A stretch of 64,000 nucleotides of DNA from Natrinema sp046097095. GTDB taxonomy: Archaea > Halobacteriota > Halobacteria > Halobacteriales > Natrialbaceae. A model generated the notes under the pieces. That model saw nothing but the letters and a program-made list of their open reading frames with translations. It was not told the DNA's origin and made no database searches. Both the position numbers and the translations under genes were made by a program. Where the stretch lies: assembly GCF_046097095.1 (NCBI RefSeq), contig NZ_CP175698.1:868001-932000 (forward strand), read 5' to 3'. Numbering within the stretch: position 1 is the first letter of the stretch; each line of letters starts with the position of its first letter. This document shows positions 40,299 to 48,914 of this stretch, piece by piece.

Positions 40299-41432
40299 TC
40301 AGTTAGAAGTCGATGCTGTTCGAAGTTCCGCCAGCGCGTCCTCGAGTGTCGTATGGAGCGACTCGTCGACGACGGTCTCGAGGTGGCGCAGGCGGATCGC
40401 CGTTCGGACGAGCGGTTCGTCGGGAAGGTCGGCCACGGCGGCACCGATCTCGTCGGCGTCGATGGCGACCGGCAGTTCGGCGACGTACTCGGCGATGTAG
40501 CGGCGCGTCGATCGATCGTCACCCGTCAGTCGATCGCGGATCTCTCGCTGCTGTGCCGGCGAGACCGTCTCCGCGATCGGAACCGAGCAGTTCGACTCGC
40601 AGTACCACGACAGCGCGCGAGCGGCGGCCGTGATGAGGGTGGTGTCCGACCGGTCGAGCGACGCCCACAACTCGGCCGCGGCGTCGTCGACCGCCGTCCG
40701 CCGCCGATCGAGGAGGGCCTCGAGTCGGTCAGGAACGTCGGACTCGAGGACGGCGTCGGCGACGGCTGCGGTCGACCGGTACGTATCGGGATCGTCGTTG
40801 AAACAGACCAGCGGGAGGGTGGCGACGCCGTTTTCGACGTCTTCCGGCAGATCGGCGAGGTCGTCGATGACGGTCAGGACGAACAGGCCGTTGGTCGCGA
40901 TCGTCCGAATGTACTCGAGTTGTGCGTCGGAATAGCTGCCGGTGGCTGCGACGAGTTCGGCGACGAGGTCGCCCCAGACGCCGCCGCGGGCCTCGACGCG
41001 GGCGATCGCGTCATCGACGGTCGCCGTCGTCACGTCGAACGTCTCTTCGGCGAGTTGACCCGTTCCGATCTCGCGGACGACCGCGAGTGTTGGTCTAAGG
41101 TCGATCTCGGCAGGCGTCTCCGCCACGGCCTCGACGACGTTCGAATAGACGAGATCACCCGCCGAAACGTGTCCATTCAGACGGCGTTTGCGATCCGCTT
41201 TCCACGTGTCGGCCTCGTCGATCGCGTCGTCGTGGAGCGCGCTCGTGACGAAGAGATCGGTCGGGATCGAGGCGATCGTCGCGGCGAGATCCGCGTCGTC
41301 AGTCTCGAGAACGGTAAAGAAGTACGTGAACGCGCCCAACAGCCCGCCCTGATCGGAGTACCCCTCGATTTTCGATCGAAGGGCGGGCGACACAGCCACA
41401 TCGGCGTAACGAGCGTCCGGCAACCGAGTCAT
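40299..41432 (-). CDS. Polyprenyl-synthetase-like protein
   Basis: 377-aa all-helical protein. It has both aspartate motifs of trans-isoprenyl diphosphate synthases, SALHDDAIDEAD (first DDxxD) near residue 68 and FVLTVIDDLADLPED (second DDxxD) near 190. The spacing and the rest are divergent, and a C-terminal 150-aa extension is unlike standard GGPP synthase. It may be a diverged prenyl synthase or a scytalone-like terpene synthase relative. TATA region at 41450-41465 on the minus strand is AT-rich. Confidence 0.65.
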   Translation of the reverse strand: MTRLPDARYADVAVSPALRSKIEGYSDQGGLLGAFTYFFTVLETDDADLAATIASIPTDLFVTSALHDDAIDEADTWKADRKRRLNGHVSAGDLVYSNVVEAVAETPAEIDLRPTLAVVREIGTGQLAEETFDVTTATVDDAIARVEARGGVWGDLVAELVAATGSYSDAQLEYIRTIATNGLFVLTVIDDLADLPEDVENGVATLPLVCFNDDPDTYRSTAAVADAVLESDVPDRLEALLDRRRTAVDDAAAELWASLDRSDTTLITAAARALSWYCESNCSVPIAETVSPAQQREIRDRLTGDDRSTRRYIAEYVAELPVAIDADEIGAAVADLPDEPLVRTAIRLRHLETVVDESLHTTLEDALAELRTASTSN

Positions 41433-41570
41433 ATTCGCTCTCCTTTCACGGGATCAAAAGAGTGTACTGGTTGCTGTGCCGTTATCTCCCTCGAATTGGT
41501 CATTTCGAGGGTGGTCGATTTCTCGTCGGCCGTCCACAGCCGTCAGACGGACGTGTGGTCCGGGTAGGGC

Positions 41571-42551
41571 CTACGACGTCCACTCCTCGAACGAGCGATA
41601 GATCCCCTTCGAGAGGTAGCGCTCGCTCGAGTCGGGGAAGATCGTGACGACCGTCTCGTGGGGCACGTCGAGATCGCCGTCGGCGATCCGACGGGCGACC
41701 CGCTTGGCGGCGACGCTCGCAGCACCGGCGCTCGAGGCGACGAGATGCCCCTCTTCGCGCGCGAGCCGTTTGAGCTCGTCGTGGGCGTCGCGGTCGGCGA
41801 TCGCCTCGATGTGGTCGACGAGTTCGGGCTCGAACAACTCGTTGGTCGCGGTATCGTGGGTGCCGATCCCCTCGATCTTGTACTCGCTTTCCTCGCGGTC
41901 CTCGCCGAGGAGATCGCCGTACACCGAGCCCTCGGGTTCGACGGCGATGATGCGCGTTTCGGGATCGCACTCGAGCGCGTAGCGGGCGATCCCCATGAGC
42001 GTGCCGGCGGTGCCACAGCCGGCGACGACCGCACCGACGCGGCCGTCGAGGGCGTCGTAGATCTCGGGCGCGGTCGTCTCGTAATGAGCCTCGGTGTTCA
42101 GCGGGTTCGAGAACTGCTGGGGAACCACGGCGTCCTCGAGTTCCGCGGCGAGCTCGTGGGCCCGCTCGATCGCCCCGTCCATCCCGTCCGCCGTGGGCGT
42201 GTTGATCACGTCCGCGCCCAGTGCGGCCATTAGCTGCTGTTTCTCCACGCTGAACCGTTCAGGGACGACGAAGACGGCCTCGAGGCCCAACTGCTCGGCG
42301 GCGATCGCGAAGCCGATACCTGTGTTACCGGCGGTCGGCTCGACGACCGTGCCGCCGTGAGAAACGTCGCCGCGTTCGAGCAGCCGTGCTATCATGTACC
42401 GGCCGATCCGATCCTTGACGCTGGCCCCAGGATTGAACGACTCGAGTTTCGCGTAGATCGGCACGTCCGCCGGACCATCCTGCAGCCGGACGAGCGGCGT
42501 TCGACCGATCGTCTCGAGGACGGAGTCGACCGGCTCCTCGTGGGTCGTCAT
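41571..42551 (-). CDS. cysK: Cysteine synthase family PLP enzyme
   Basis: 326 aa, fold type II. The PLP lysine is in NPGASVKDRIG, the substrate loop is PTAGNTGIGFAIA, the phosphate-binding glycine loop is AGCGTAGTLMG, and SSAGAASVAAKR is near the C-terminus. It uses O-acetyl- (or O-phospho-) serine and sulfide, or acts as a cystathionine-beta-synthase-like enzyme; the family cannot be resolved by eye. It is monocistronic. Confidence 0.88.
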   Translation of the reverse strand: MTTHEEPVDSVLETIGRTPLVRLQDGPADVPIYAKLESFNPGASVKDRIGRYMIARLLERGDVSHGGTVVEPTAGNTGIGFAIAAEQLGLEAVFVVPERFSVEKQQLMAALGADVINTPTADGMDGAIERAHELAAELEDAVVPQQFSNPLNTEAHYETTAPEIYDALDGRVGAVVAGCGTAGTLMGIARYALECDPETRIIAVEPEGSVYGDLLGEDREESEYKIEGIGTHDTATNELFEPELVDHIEAIADRDAHDELKRLAREEGHLVASSAGAASVAAKRVARRIADGDLDVPHETVVTIFPDSSERYLSKGIYRSFEEWTS

Positions 42552-42627
42552 CGTCCCGGCAAAAGATACCGCCGCTGTTAGCTCTTGTCCCGGTCTGGTC
42601 GGCCCCGTCCTGCGCCCGCGTTCGGGA

Positions 42628-42936
42628 CTACTCGGCTGTCGTCTCGCCGGCGGTCGCGTCGCGCTCGCTCGATGACGGTTCGTCGACGTCGGCCTCGTCG
42701 ATCGCCGCCTCGGCGAGGATCTCCTCGCCGTCTATGCCCTGCTCCTCGGCGATCGCGAGCAGAAGCTCGCGTTGCTCGGTGAGCTGGTGGTCCAGCCGGG
42801 CGACCGTCTCGTTGGTCTCGTCCGTTTTCTCTTCCAGCCCCGTAATCCGCTTCTGGAGCTTCTGTACCTGTTTGTACATCGTCTCGGCCCGGTCCGAGAG
42901 GGCCTGAATCTTCTTCGCGGTGCTGCCGAGTCCCAT
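42628..42936 (-). CDS. DUF5798-like coiled-coil protein
   Basis: 102 aa. MGLGSTAKKIQALSDRAETM opens a long coiled coil through about residue 75 with clear heptads (VQKLQKRITGLEEKTDETNE), ending in an acidic disordered tail. I chose ATG 42936; upstream in-frame sequence is Arg/Ser-rich and overlaps the SRP RNA promoter region. Haloarchaea-specific and uncharacterised. Confidence 0.75.
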   Translation of the reverse strand: MGLGSTAKKIQALSDRAETMYKQVQKLQKRITGLEEKTDETNETVARLDHQLTEQRELLLAIAEEQGIDGEEILAEAAIDEADVDEPSSSERDATAGETTAE

Positions 42937-43106
42937 GGTCGAACGATGTGTCGGGGAGCTAATGGGCCTTTTCCTCGTCCGTCGCAGCGACGGTGACGAA
43001 CCTCCGAAGTCCTCCCGCGTTCGGTACCGCCGAAGCAGTGTCAGGCGCTTGCATCCCTCGATCGCGGAGACGAAAGGCCCATAAGTGGTCATCACCTATT
43101 AAGGAG

Positions 43107-43420
43107 TGGACTAGGTCGGGCAGTTTGGCCCTGCTCGTTACCCGCGCTATGGTCATTAGCGGGGACCGAACACCGCGGGCGTCCGGTCAGACCGACCGGG
43201 GCCCCGGGAGCCAACAGAGAAGCCTCGTCCGTCGGGGACAGCGGTCTACGGTGGCCGTCCGCAGGGACGCCCCATCGTGGTTGATCGGCGACAGCCCATC
43301 AGGCGCGGAAGCGAGCAGTGGACCGCCGGACACCTGTCGCTCGACGGGTTGCGGGGTGGAGAAGGCAACCAGGATTCCCCCGGCCGGAACGCCGGGCCAC
43401 CGCGGCCGTCCGCATTCATA
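43107..43420 (+). ncRNA. ffs: Signal recognition particle RNA (7S RNA)
   Basis: The 5' part CTAGGTCGGGCAGTTTGGCC and following GC-rich arms match haloarchaeal 7S RNA. The diagnostic SRP54-binding helix 8 appears at about 43300-43325 (CAGGCGCGGAAGCGAGCAG, with the GGAAG loop and AGCAG), within an S-domain closed by CGACAGC/CTGTCG. The total of about 305-315 nt fits the family. Exact ends are estimated: TATA-like CCATAAGT (43078-43085) precedes, and a T-run (43430-43434) follows. Confidence 0.87.
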
Positions 43421-43554
43421 CGGCATTTTGTCCTCCACGAGCGGCAGCGCTCCGTCTCGTCGCCGGTCTCGTGGCCGTCGCCGACCGAACGACGCGTGCG
43501 GTTCGGGCGCGTAGATGCGAAAATTTATTCTAGTGTTATCAAGCATCTTTCCTC

Positions 43555-44355
43555 ATGACGAACCGTCGGTTCGCAGTCATTCTGGTTCTACTCGCCGTGA
43601 GTGTCTCGCTGAGCGGGTGTGCCGCGCTCGACACACCCTCGAGCGAGCGCGAGGCGTCCACTCCCGATCCCGAAGCGGTGTTCGAGGGCGCGTACGTTCA
43701 CGCCGACGATCTCGTGGACGTGACGGGGGTGCGGCGGAACAAAGTAACGAACGGGAGCCACACGCTCACCGAAGTCATGCAAGTGTACGATCGTCCGTAC
43801 GTCGACCAGCGGACGAAGGTGATAGACGCCCCCAACTCGAAACGGATTGGAAACGTCTACGTATCGAACGCGACGAAGAACTGGTTCTATTATCCTAACG
43901 CAGGGGTCGCACAATACGTCGAACCAGCGGAACCGTTTACGAACGACGAGGTCCGGTCGAGTCGGGCCGAAATGGCCGCAATGAACCTCGAGAAATACGA
44001 CATCGAGTACAACGGGACCGACCAGGTTGCGGGCCGCGAGACGCATGTCCTCGATGTCGAAGCGAAAAACGAGACGGTCGAAAAGGGGATCTCCGCGATC
44101 GTCGGCGACACGGAGTTCGTATACGCGCTTGAGACGAGCAACCCGAGGAAGGAACTCCGAGTCGTCGAGCAGACGCTGTGGATCGACACGGAGTATAACT
44201 ACCCGCTCAAAGAAAAAGTGGTGTTCAAAGTACCGGGCAAGGAACGGATCGTCATGGTCGAGCAGTTCGAATCGGTGACGTTCAACAGCGGTCTAGACGA
44301 CGAGACGTTCGCGTTCGAGCCGCCGGCGAACGCGACCGTCCAGAACATCACCTGA
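43555..44355 (+). CDS. LolA-like lipoprotein
   Basis: 266-aa secreted lipoprotein. The lipobox LSGC (about 19-22) follows a basic N-terminus and hydrophobic core (FAVILVLLAVSVSLSGC). The mature part is beta-rich with repeated strands such as YVSNATKNWFYYPNAGVAQY and VVFKVPGKERIVMVEQF, the pattern of LolA/RseB-like domains in haloarchaea. It may bind lipid or act as an extracellular chaperone. TATA-like AAATTTATTC (43519-43528) lies 27-36 nt before the ATG. Confidence 0.8.
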   Translation: MTNRRFAVILVLLAVSVSLSGCAALDTPSSEREASTPDPEAVFEGAYVHADDLVDVTGVRRNKVTNGSHTLTEVMQVYDRPYVDQRTKVIDAPNSKRIGNVYVSNATKNWFYYPNAGVAQYVEPAEPFTNDEVRSSRAEMAAMNLEKYDIEYNGTDQVAGRETHVLDVEAKNETVEKGISAIVGDTEFVYALETSNPRKELRVVEQTLWIDTEYNYPLKEKVVFKVPGKERIVMVEQFESVTFNSGLDDETFAFEPPANATVQNIT

Positions 44356-44388
44356 GGGAACCGGTAGTCCACTGACGGCGAATCGTCA

Positions 44389-45321
44389 CTATTCGGCCGG
44401 CCGCACGACGCTCTGTCCGCCGCCGCTCTCGATATCGAGCTCGCCCTCGAGCGTCCGAACGGGGTAGGGGATATCGATTCCTGCCTCGTCGAAGCGCTGT
44501 TTGACCGCGGTGACGTACTCGCCGCGGGTCCGAACGAAGTCCGCGCGTGAGGGATTCGCGATCCAGAACCGCGACTGAAGGCCGACGTCGGAGGAGCCAA
44601 GTTCCGTCAGCCGAACGGAGGGTTCGGGGTCGTCCATGATGTCGGGGTGGCGTTTGGCCTCTTCGACGATGATATCGGTCGCCCGCTCGATGTCGTCGTC
44701 GTAGCCGATGCCGAAGACGAATTTCAGTCGAAGCTTATCGGCGTCGACGGGATTTTTGAGTACGCCGTCGGTAAGCGCCGAGTTTGGCACCGTCAAGAGT
44801 TCGTTGTCGAACGTTCGGACGCGGGTGACGCGGAGGCTGATATCTTCGACGACACCCGCGTACGTGCCATCGTCCCACTCGATCCAGTCGCCAATCCGGA
44901 ACGGTTTGTCCGTGTAAATGAAGACACCGGCAACGAAGTTCGAGATCACGTCCTGCATCGCCAGTCCGACCGCGAGCGCGCCGGCCGCCGCGATGCCAGC
45001 CATCGAGACGAGGAAGTTCCCGTAGCCGCCGAAGCCGAACGCGACCGTGAAAGCGAGGAAAACGACCCCGAACCGAGAGAGCATCAGTAAGGGGTTCTTG
45101 GCGTGCTCGTCGAGCCCCCGCCCGTCTAATGCCCGCTCGACGATCGGGAGGACGACGTATCGACCGAGGAGCCAAATCGCGACGAACGCGATCGCAAACC
45201 GGAGGACGCCTTCCGCGCTCGCGGCGAGTGACGTCCCAAAGAAATCCGTGCTCTCCAGTGCTTTGCCGATCGGACCCAACTCCCCGTTCTGTAGCGGCGT
45301 CGGTTCGGGAACGGCGCTCAT
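44389..45321 (-). CDS. mscS: Mechanosensitive ion channel MscS
   Basis: 310 aa. TM helices are at about 28-50 and 75-95, and the pore helix GIAAAGALAVGLAMQDVISNFVAG is glycine/alanine-rich as in MscS TM3. The MscS beta domain follows (PFRIGDWIEWDDGTYAGVVEDISLRVT and VPNSALTDGVLKN). Opens on membrane tension to release solutes, relevant to osmotic downshift in a halophile. It overlaps the YhbY gene by 4 nt, unusual partners in one operon. Confidence 0.92.
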   Translation of the reverse strand: MSAVPEPTPLQNGELGPIGKALESTDFFGTSLAASAEGVLRFAIAFVAIWLLGRYVVLPIVERALDGRGLDEHAKNPLLMLSRFGVVFLAFTVAFGFGGYGNFLVSMAGIAAAGALAVGLAMQDVISNFVAGVFIYTDKPFRIGDWIEWDDGTYAGVVEDISLRVTRVRTFDNELLTVPNSALTDGVLKNPVDADKLRLKFVFGIGYDDDIERATDIIVEEAKRHPDIMDDPEPSVRLTELGSSDVGLQSRFWIANPSRADFVRTRGEYVTAVKQRFDEAGIDIPYPVRTLEGELDIESGGGQSVVRPAE

Positions 45322-45566
45322 CGATGGACGACTGCGGTATGTCCACGCGTGTCGATCAGTTCGGCGTCGACACGGTCGGCGAGGTCAGCCGCCTTCTCGT
45401 CGGTCGAGCTTCCCGCGCGGGCAGCGCGGAGGAATTTCACCTTGACGAGGTCGCGTGTCGCGAGTTGGTCATCGAGTTCGTCGACGACTGCGTCGACGCC
45501 GCTCTTGCCGACCCAGACGGTGACGTCGAGATCGTGTGCTCGCTGTTTGAGTTCCTGTTTATCCAT
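45318..45566 (-). CDS. YhbY/CRM domain RNA-binding protein
   Basis: 82 aa, a complete CRM domain. LKQRAHDLDVTVWVGKSGVD carries the conserved GKxG-like loop, then LVKVKFLRAARAGSSTDEKA. Such proteins bind pre-50S ribosomal RNA. ATG 45566 is the natural start; the upstream frame is basic and unrelated. It shares an RNA-related neighbourhood with RNase P component 4. Confidence 0.88.
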   Translation of the reverse strand: MDKQELKQRAHDLDVTVWVGKSGVDAVVDELDDQLATRDLVKVKFLRAARAGSSTDEKAADLADRVDAELIDTRGHTAVVHR

Positions 45567-45661
45567 GACGCTGGATAACGAAGCGAGGCGTTTCAATCTT
45601 CTCGAATCGAACTCCGACGCGGTCGCGATCGGCCGCGATGCCACCCCCGATAGGACGAAAC

Positions 45662-45940
45662 TCACTCCTCGTACGGATACCGGGCGTGTGCGCCACAATC
45701 GCACGCGATTACCACGTGGCCGTCTCGCAACCGAACTCGAGCGTTCGCTCCCGGCCGGAGGTACGCGTCACACCGGTCGCAGGTAAAGCGCCGGAATTCA
45801 CGGGGCAGCGTCAGTCGGTTTCGCTCCGCGACCCGCCGCGCTAGTCGAACGTAATAGCGAGCGCGATCAGCCTCCTCGTCCGCTGCCGCCGCTCGAGCAA
45901 GATCGTGAAGCCGATCGATCCGTTCGGCGGCGAGGTCCAT
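45662..45940 (-). CDS. rnp4: RNase P protein component 4 (Rpp21/Rpr2)
   Basis: 92 aa. The N-terminal two helices (ERIDRLHDLARAAAADEEAD, YYVRLARRVAERNRL) precede a zinc ribbon with CDRC and CDC (Cys positions about 54, 57, 80, 82), as in archaeal Rpp21. It is a subunit of tRNA 5'-processing RNase P, binding the specificity domain with Rpp29. ATG 45940 gives the usual family length. Confidence 0.9.
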   Translation of the reverse strand: MDLAAERIDRLHDLARAAAADEEADRARYYVRLARRVAERNRLTLPREFRRFTCDRCDAYLRPGANARVRLRDGHVVIACDCGAHARYPYEE

Positions 45941-46103
45941 ACGTCCCGTTTCGTCGGTCGACCTATTGGTGTTGCGCTCCGACGGCGAGGCGACCGCGGC
46001 GTTCGTCAATCGACCGGTACCGATCCGTGACAATCATTCACCCGTGCCGAATGTATCACGGTTTGAAAAGATTCTTTACCCTGCCTCGTATCCGAACAGA
46101 GTG

Positions 46104-46119
46104 CACAGTATTGTTATAT
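46104..46119 (+). promoter_or_regulatory. Promoter motif shared by both substrate-binding protein genes (copy 1)
   Basis: CACAGTATTGTTATAT, 46 nt before ATG 46150. The second gene has CACAATACTGTTATAT exactly 46 nt before its ATG (14/16 identical). The motif includes a TATA box. Confidence 0.6.
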
Positions 46120-46149
46120 ATCGAATCAAATAAGGTGTGTCAGAACTGA

Positions 46150-47949
46150 ATGAATTGGAATCCCTCCCCGCCTACAGACGGCGTCAGTAGACGCTCGTTT
46201 CTCGCCGCCGGTGTCGCCGGCGCAACAGTCGCAACCAGCGGCTGTATCGATCGCGTCCGAAGCGTCGTCAACCAGAGCGGACATAACCGCCTTTCGCTGT
46301 CCATCACCACCGTTCCAGCGGACGCAGACAGACAGAACATTCGAATCGCCCGCCGACTTGAGGACCGCCTTAAGAAGGTCGGGATCAACGTGTCAATGGA
46401 TATGCGGTCGCGATCGGAACTCCTGAAGACGGTCCTGATCGAACAGGACTTCGACCTGTACATCGGCCTCCACCCCGCCGACTACGACCCGGACTTCCTC
46501 TATGAAGCCCTCCACTCCACGTACGCGCCCGAAGCCGGCTGGCAGAACCCCTTCGGATTCACCAACATAGCCTTCGATACCCGTCTTGAGGCCCAGCGGC
46601 GCACTGACGGCACTGAACGGATCGACCACATCAAATCGGTCCTTCGGGGGCTGGCACAGACCAAACCCTTCGAACCGATCTGTCTGCCGGACGAAATCCG
46701 CGTCGCCGACGCTGAGCGGTTCGACGGCTGGACCGACAGCGACCTCTCGACCCGACACGGTTATCTCGGACTCGAGTCCGCCGACAGCGTCGACCAATTG
46801 CACGCCCTCCTGACCAGCGGCCGTACGACGGTAAATCTCAACCCGCTCTCGGCGACGTTCCGAAAGCAGGGGACGACGATCGACCTGCTTTATGACTCGC
46901 TGGGAAGCGAACGCGACGGCACTATCGATCCGTGGCTCGCGGACTCATGGAAGTGGACCGAGAAGGCTACGAACTCGAACACGAGCGACCGCGATGAGAC
47001 GGCGACCCGAACGGCGACGGTCTCCCTCCGAGAGGGGTGTACGTTCCACGATGGGAAGCCGGTGACCGCCGACGATGTCGCCTTCACCTACCGATTCCTC
47101 GCGGACACGTCACTGGGACGGGCAGACGTCCGTTCTCCGGCGCCCCAGTATCGAGGGCATGTCAGCATCGTCGACGAAATCACCGTGAAGGACGACTATC
47201 AGCTAGAAATCACCGTAACCAGTAGCCGTGAGGTCGCCGAACGGGCGTTTACCGTTCCGATCCTTCCAGCGCACGTCTGGCGAAAGCGGGTCAATCAGCA
47301 CGCCGCCGCCGGCGACTTCACCGCCCCACAGGGACGGTGGAGCGTCGTCACCGCGAACAACGTTCCGCCCATCGGCAGCGGCCCGTATCGGTTCGAAACT
47401 CGGACCGAAGACGAGACGCTCGTCCTCCGGCGATTCGATGATCACTTCACGCTCCGAGACGACGTCGCACTGTCCGGACCAACCGTCGACGAACTCCGAT
47501 TTACCGTCGACCCCGGCAGTGTCTCGTCGATCAATCGCGTCGAAGACGGTAACGCGGACCTGACGGCGTCGATGCTCAGCGCCCATTCGCTGGGGGCAAT
47601 CTCCGACTCGTCGGACGTCGAGCGACTGGAATCACCGTCGCGGATGTTCTATCATATCGGATTCAACGTCCGGAATGCGCCCTTCAGCAATCCCCACTTC
47701 CGCCGGGCGATCACACAACTGCTCGACAAGGAAGCGATCGTCGATGACGTGTTCTACAGCAACGCCACGCCCACCGCGACGCCGGTTACCGGCAAATGCG
47801 TTCCCGCGTCGCTCGAGTGGACCGGTGAGGACCCGGTGACGCCCTTCGTCGGTTCGAACGGCCGTCTCAACGTCGAAGCGGCGAAATCGGCGTTCGAGGC
47901 GGCCGGGTTCCGTTACGATAATAACGGTCGCTTGCTTGCTAACTACTAG
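46150..47949 (+). CDS. ABC transporter substrate-binding protein, family 5, Tat lipoprotein
   Basis: 599 aa. The Tat motif SRRSFLAAG with a lipobox TSGC gives a secreted, lipid-anchored protein. The mature region has the SBP_bac_5 landmarks: DSWKW, REGCTFHDGKPVTADDVAFTYRFL, NNVPPIGSGPYRFE and FRRAITQLLDKEAIVDDVFY. It binds a peptide, nickel or glycan ligand. No permease or ATPase gene is adjacent, so it must use a transporter elsewhere. Its neighbours are a PAP2 protein and a paralogue. The region around residues 25-200 is unusual for the family. Confidence 0.88.
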   Translation: MNWNPSPPTDGVSRRSFLAAGVAGATVATSGCIDRVRSVVNQSGHNRLSLSITTVPADADRQNIRIARRLEDRLKKVGINVSMDMRSRSELLKTVLIEQDFDLYIGLHPADYDPDFLYEALHSTYAPEAGWQNPFGFTNIAFDTRLEAQRRTDGTERIDHIKSVLRGLAQTKPFEPICLPDEIRVADAERFDGWTDSDLSTRHGYLGLESADSVDQLHALLTSGRTTVNLNPLSATFRKQGTTIDLLYDSLGSERDGTIDPWLADSWKWTEKATNSNTSDRDETATRTATVSLREGCTFHDGKPVTADDVAFTYRFLADTSLGRADVRSPAPQYRGHVSIVDEITVKDDYQLEITVTSSREVAERAFTVPILPAHVWRKRVNQHAAAGDFTAPQGRWSVVTANNVPPIGSGPYRFETRTEDETLVLRRFDDHFTLRDDVALSGPTVDELRFTVDPGSVSSINRVEDGNADLTASMLSAHSLGAISDSSDVERLESPSRMFYHIGFNVRNAPFSNPHFRRAITQLLDKEAIVDDVFYSNATPTATPVTGKCVPASLEWTGEDPVTPFVGSNGRLNVEAAKSAFEAAGFRYDNNGRLLANY

Positions 47950-47954
47950 TAGCG

Positions 47955-48803
47955 ATGCTCGCTGAGGTTTTGATCCCGCTCGTCATCGCCATTGCGACGT
48001 TGGTCCCGGTTTCGGTAGCCGTCTTCGTCGGCCGCGAGCGGCTAGCACGAACGCGAGCGGAGTGGCGATCGCGGCTTAGGACAACTGCGCCGGTCATCGC
48101 CGTCTTGATTGTCGTGTTACTAATTAACAGGGTCGCGAGGCAGATGGCACCGGAGATCTCGCGGGAGATCGGGTACCATCTAACCGCGATGTTTTACAAC
48201 ATCGAAGGGGAGTTCATCCTGATCTTTCAGTCGATCGCGACCGCCGAGTTGACGGCGTACTTCTCGACTATCTACGTCTACGGCTACACATTTCTGCTGA
48301 TCTTCCCGGTCGTCGCGTACTTTACGCTCTCCGACACCCGGATGTTCCGTCGGCTGTTGACGGCGTACGCGCTTAACTACATGATCGGACTGATCCTGTA
48401 CATCCTCGTAATCGCGTACGGTCCCCGAAACATAATGCCCGCCGAACTCGCACCGACGATGCTGTACGACACCCATCCGCAGTACCAGTATCTCACAAGC
48501 GAAGTCAACACCAACACCAATGTCTTCCCATCGTTGCATACCTCGATGTCGGCGACCGTCGCCGCGTTCGCGGCGATGACGCGGTCGTCGTTCCCGAAGT
48601 GGTTCCCCGTTGCGGTCGTGCTGGCTGCAAGCGTTGCGACCTCGACGATGTACCTCGGGATTCACTGGGGTATCGACGTGACGGCCGGACTGTTGCTTGC
48701 CGCCTTCTGTGTCACCGCCTCCGACCGCCTCGTCGGGCGCTGGTCGATTTCAGAGCGGTTCGGCGATCAGCTCTCTCAGCTTTGGGACCGCAAGCTGGAG
48801 TGA
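47955..48803 (+). CDS. PAP2 superfamily membrane phosphatase
   Basis: 282 aa with about six membrane helices. Catalytic motifs are FPSLHTSMSAT (C2, PSxH) and YLGIHWGIDVTAG (C3, HxxxD); the usual C1 KxxxxxxRP is altered (IAYGPRN), as in Aur1/Ipt1-type inositol-phosphotransferases. It could remove or transfer a phosphate on a polar lipid headgroup. It starts 5 nt after the first SBP gene, so they are co-transcribed. Confidence 0.82.
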   Translation: MLAEVLIPLVIAIATLVPVSVAVFVGRERLARTRAEWRSRLRTTAPVIAVLIVVLLINRVARQMAPEISREIGYHLTAMFYNIEGEFILIFQSIATAELTAYFSTIYVYGYTFLLIFPVVAYFTLSDTRMFRRLLTAYALNYMIGLILYILVIAYGPRNIMPAELAPTMLYDTHPQYQYLTSEVNTNTNVFPSLHTSMSATVAAFAAMTRSSFPKWFPVAVVLAASVATSTMYLGIHWGIDVTAGLLLAAFCVTASDRLVGRWSISERFGDQLSQLWDRKLE

Positions 48804-48868
48804 GATGCGTCCACGGTGGTCTCCGCCCGCGGCCCACTAACATGATGGGGGTAGACACCATACGGGAG

Positions 48869-48884
48869 CACAATACTGTTATAT
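48869..48884 (+). promoter_or_regulatory. Promoter motif shared by both substrate-binding protein genes (copy 2)
   Basis: CACAATACTGTTATAT, located 46 nt before ATG 48915, with the same spacing and 14/16 identity to the motif at 46104. Confidence 0.6.
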
Positions 48885-48914
48885 TGTGGCTGGCAACAAT
48901 GAAAGACGAGTGAA

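Noticed and set aside
43187..43546. Several open frames on both strands
   Set aside because: They lie inside the SRP RNA and its flank and have no haloarchaeal protein composition.
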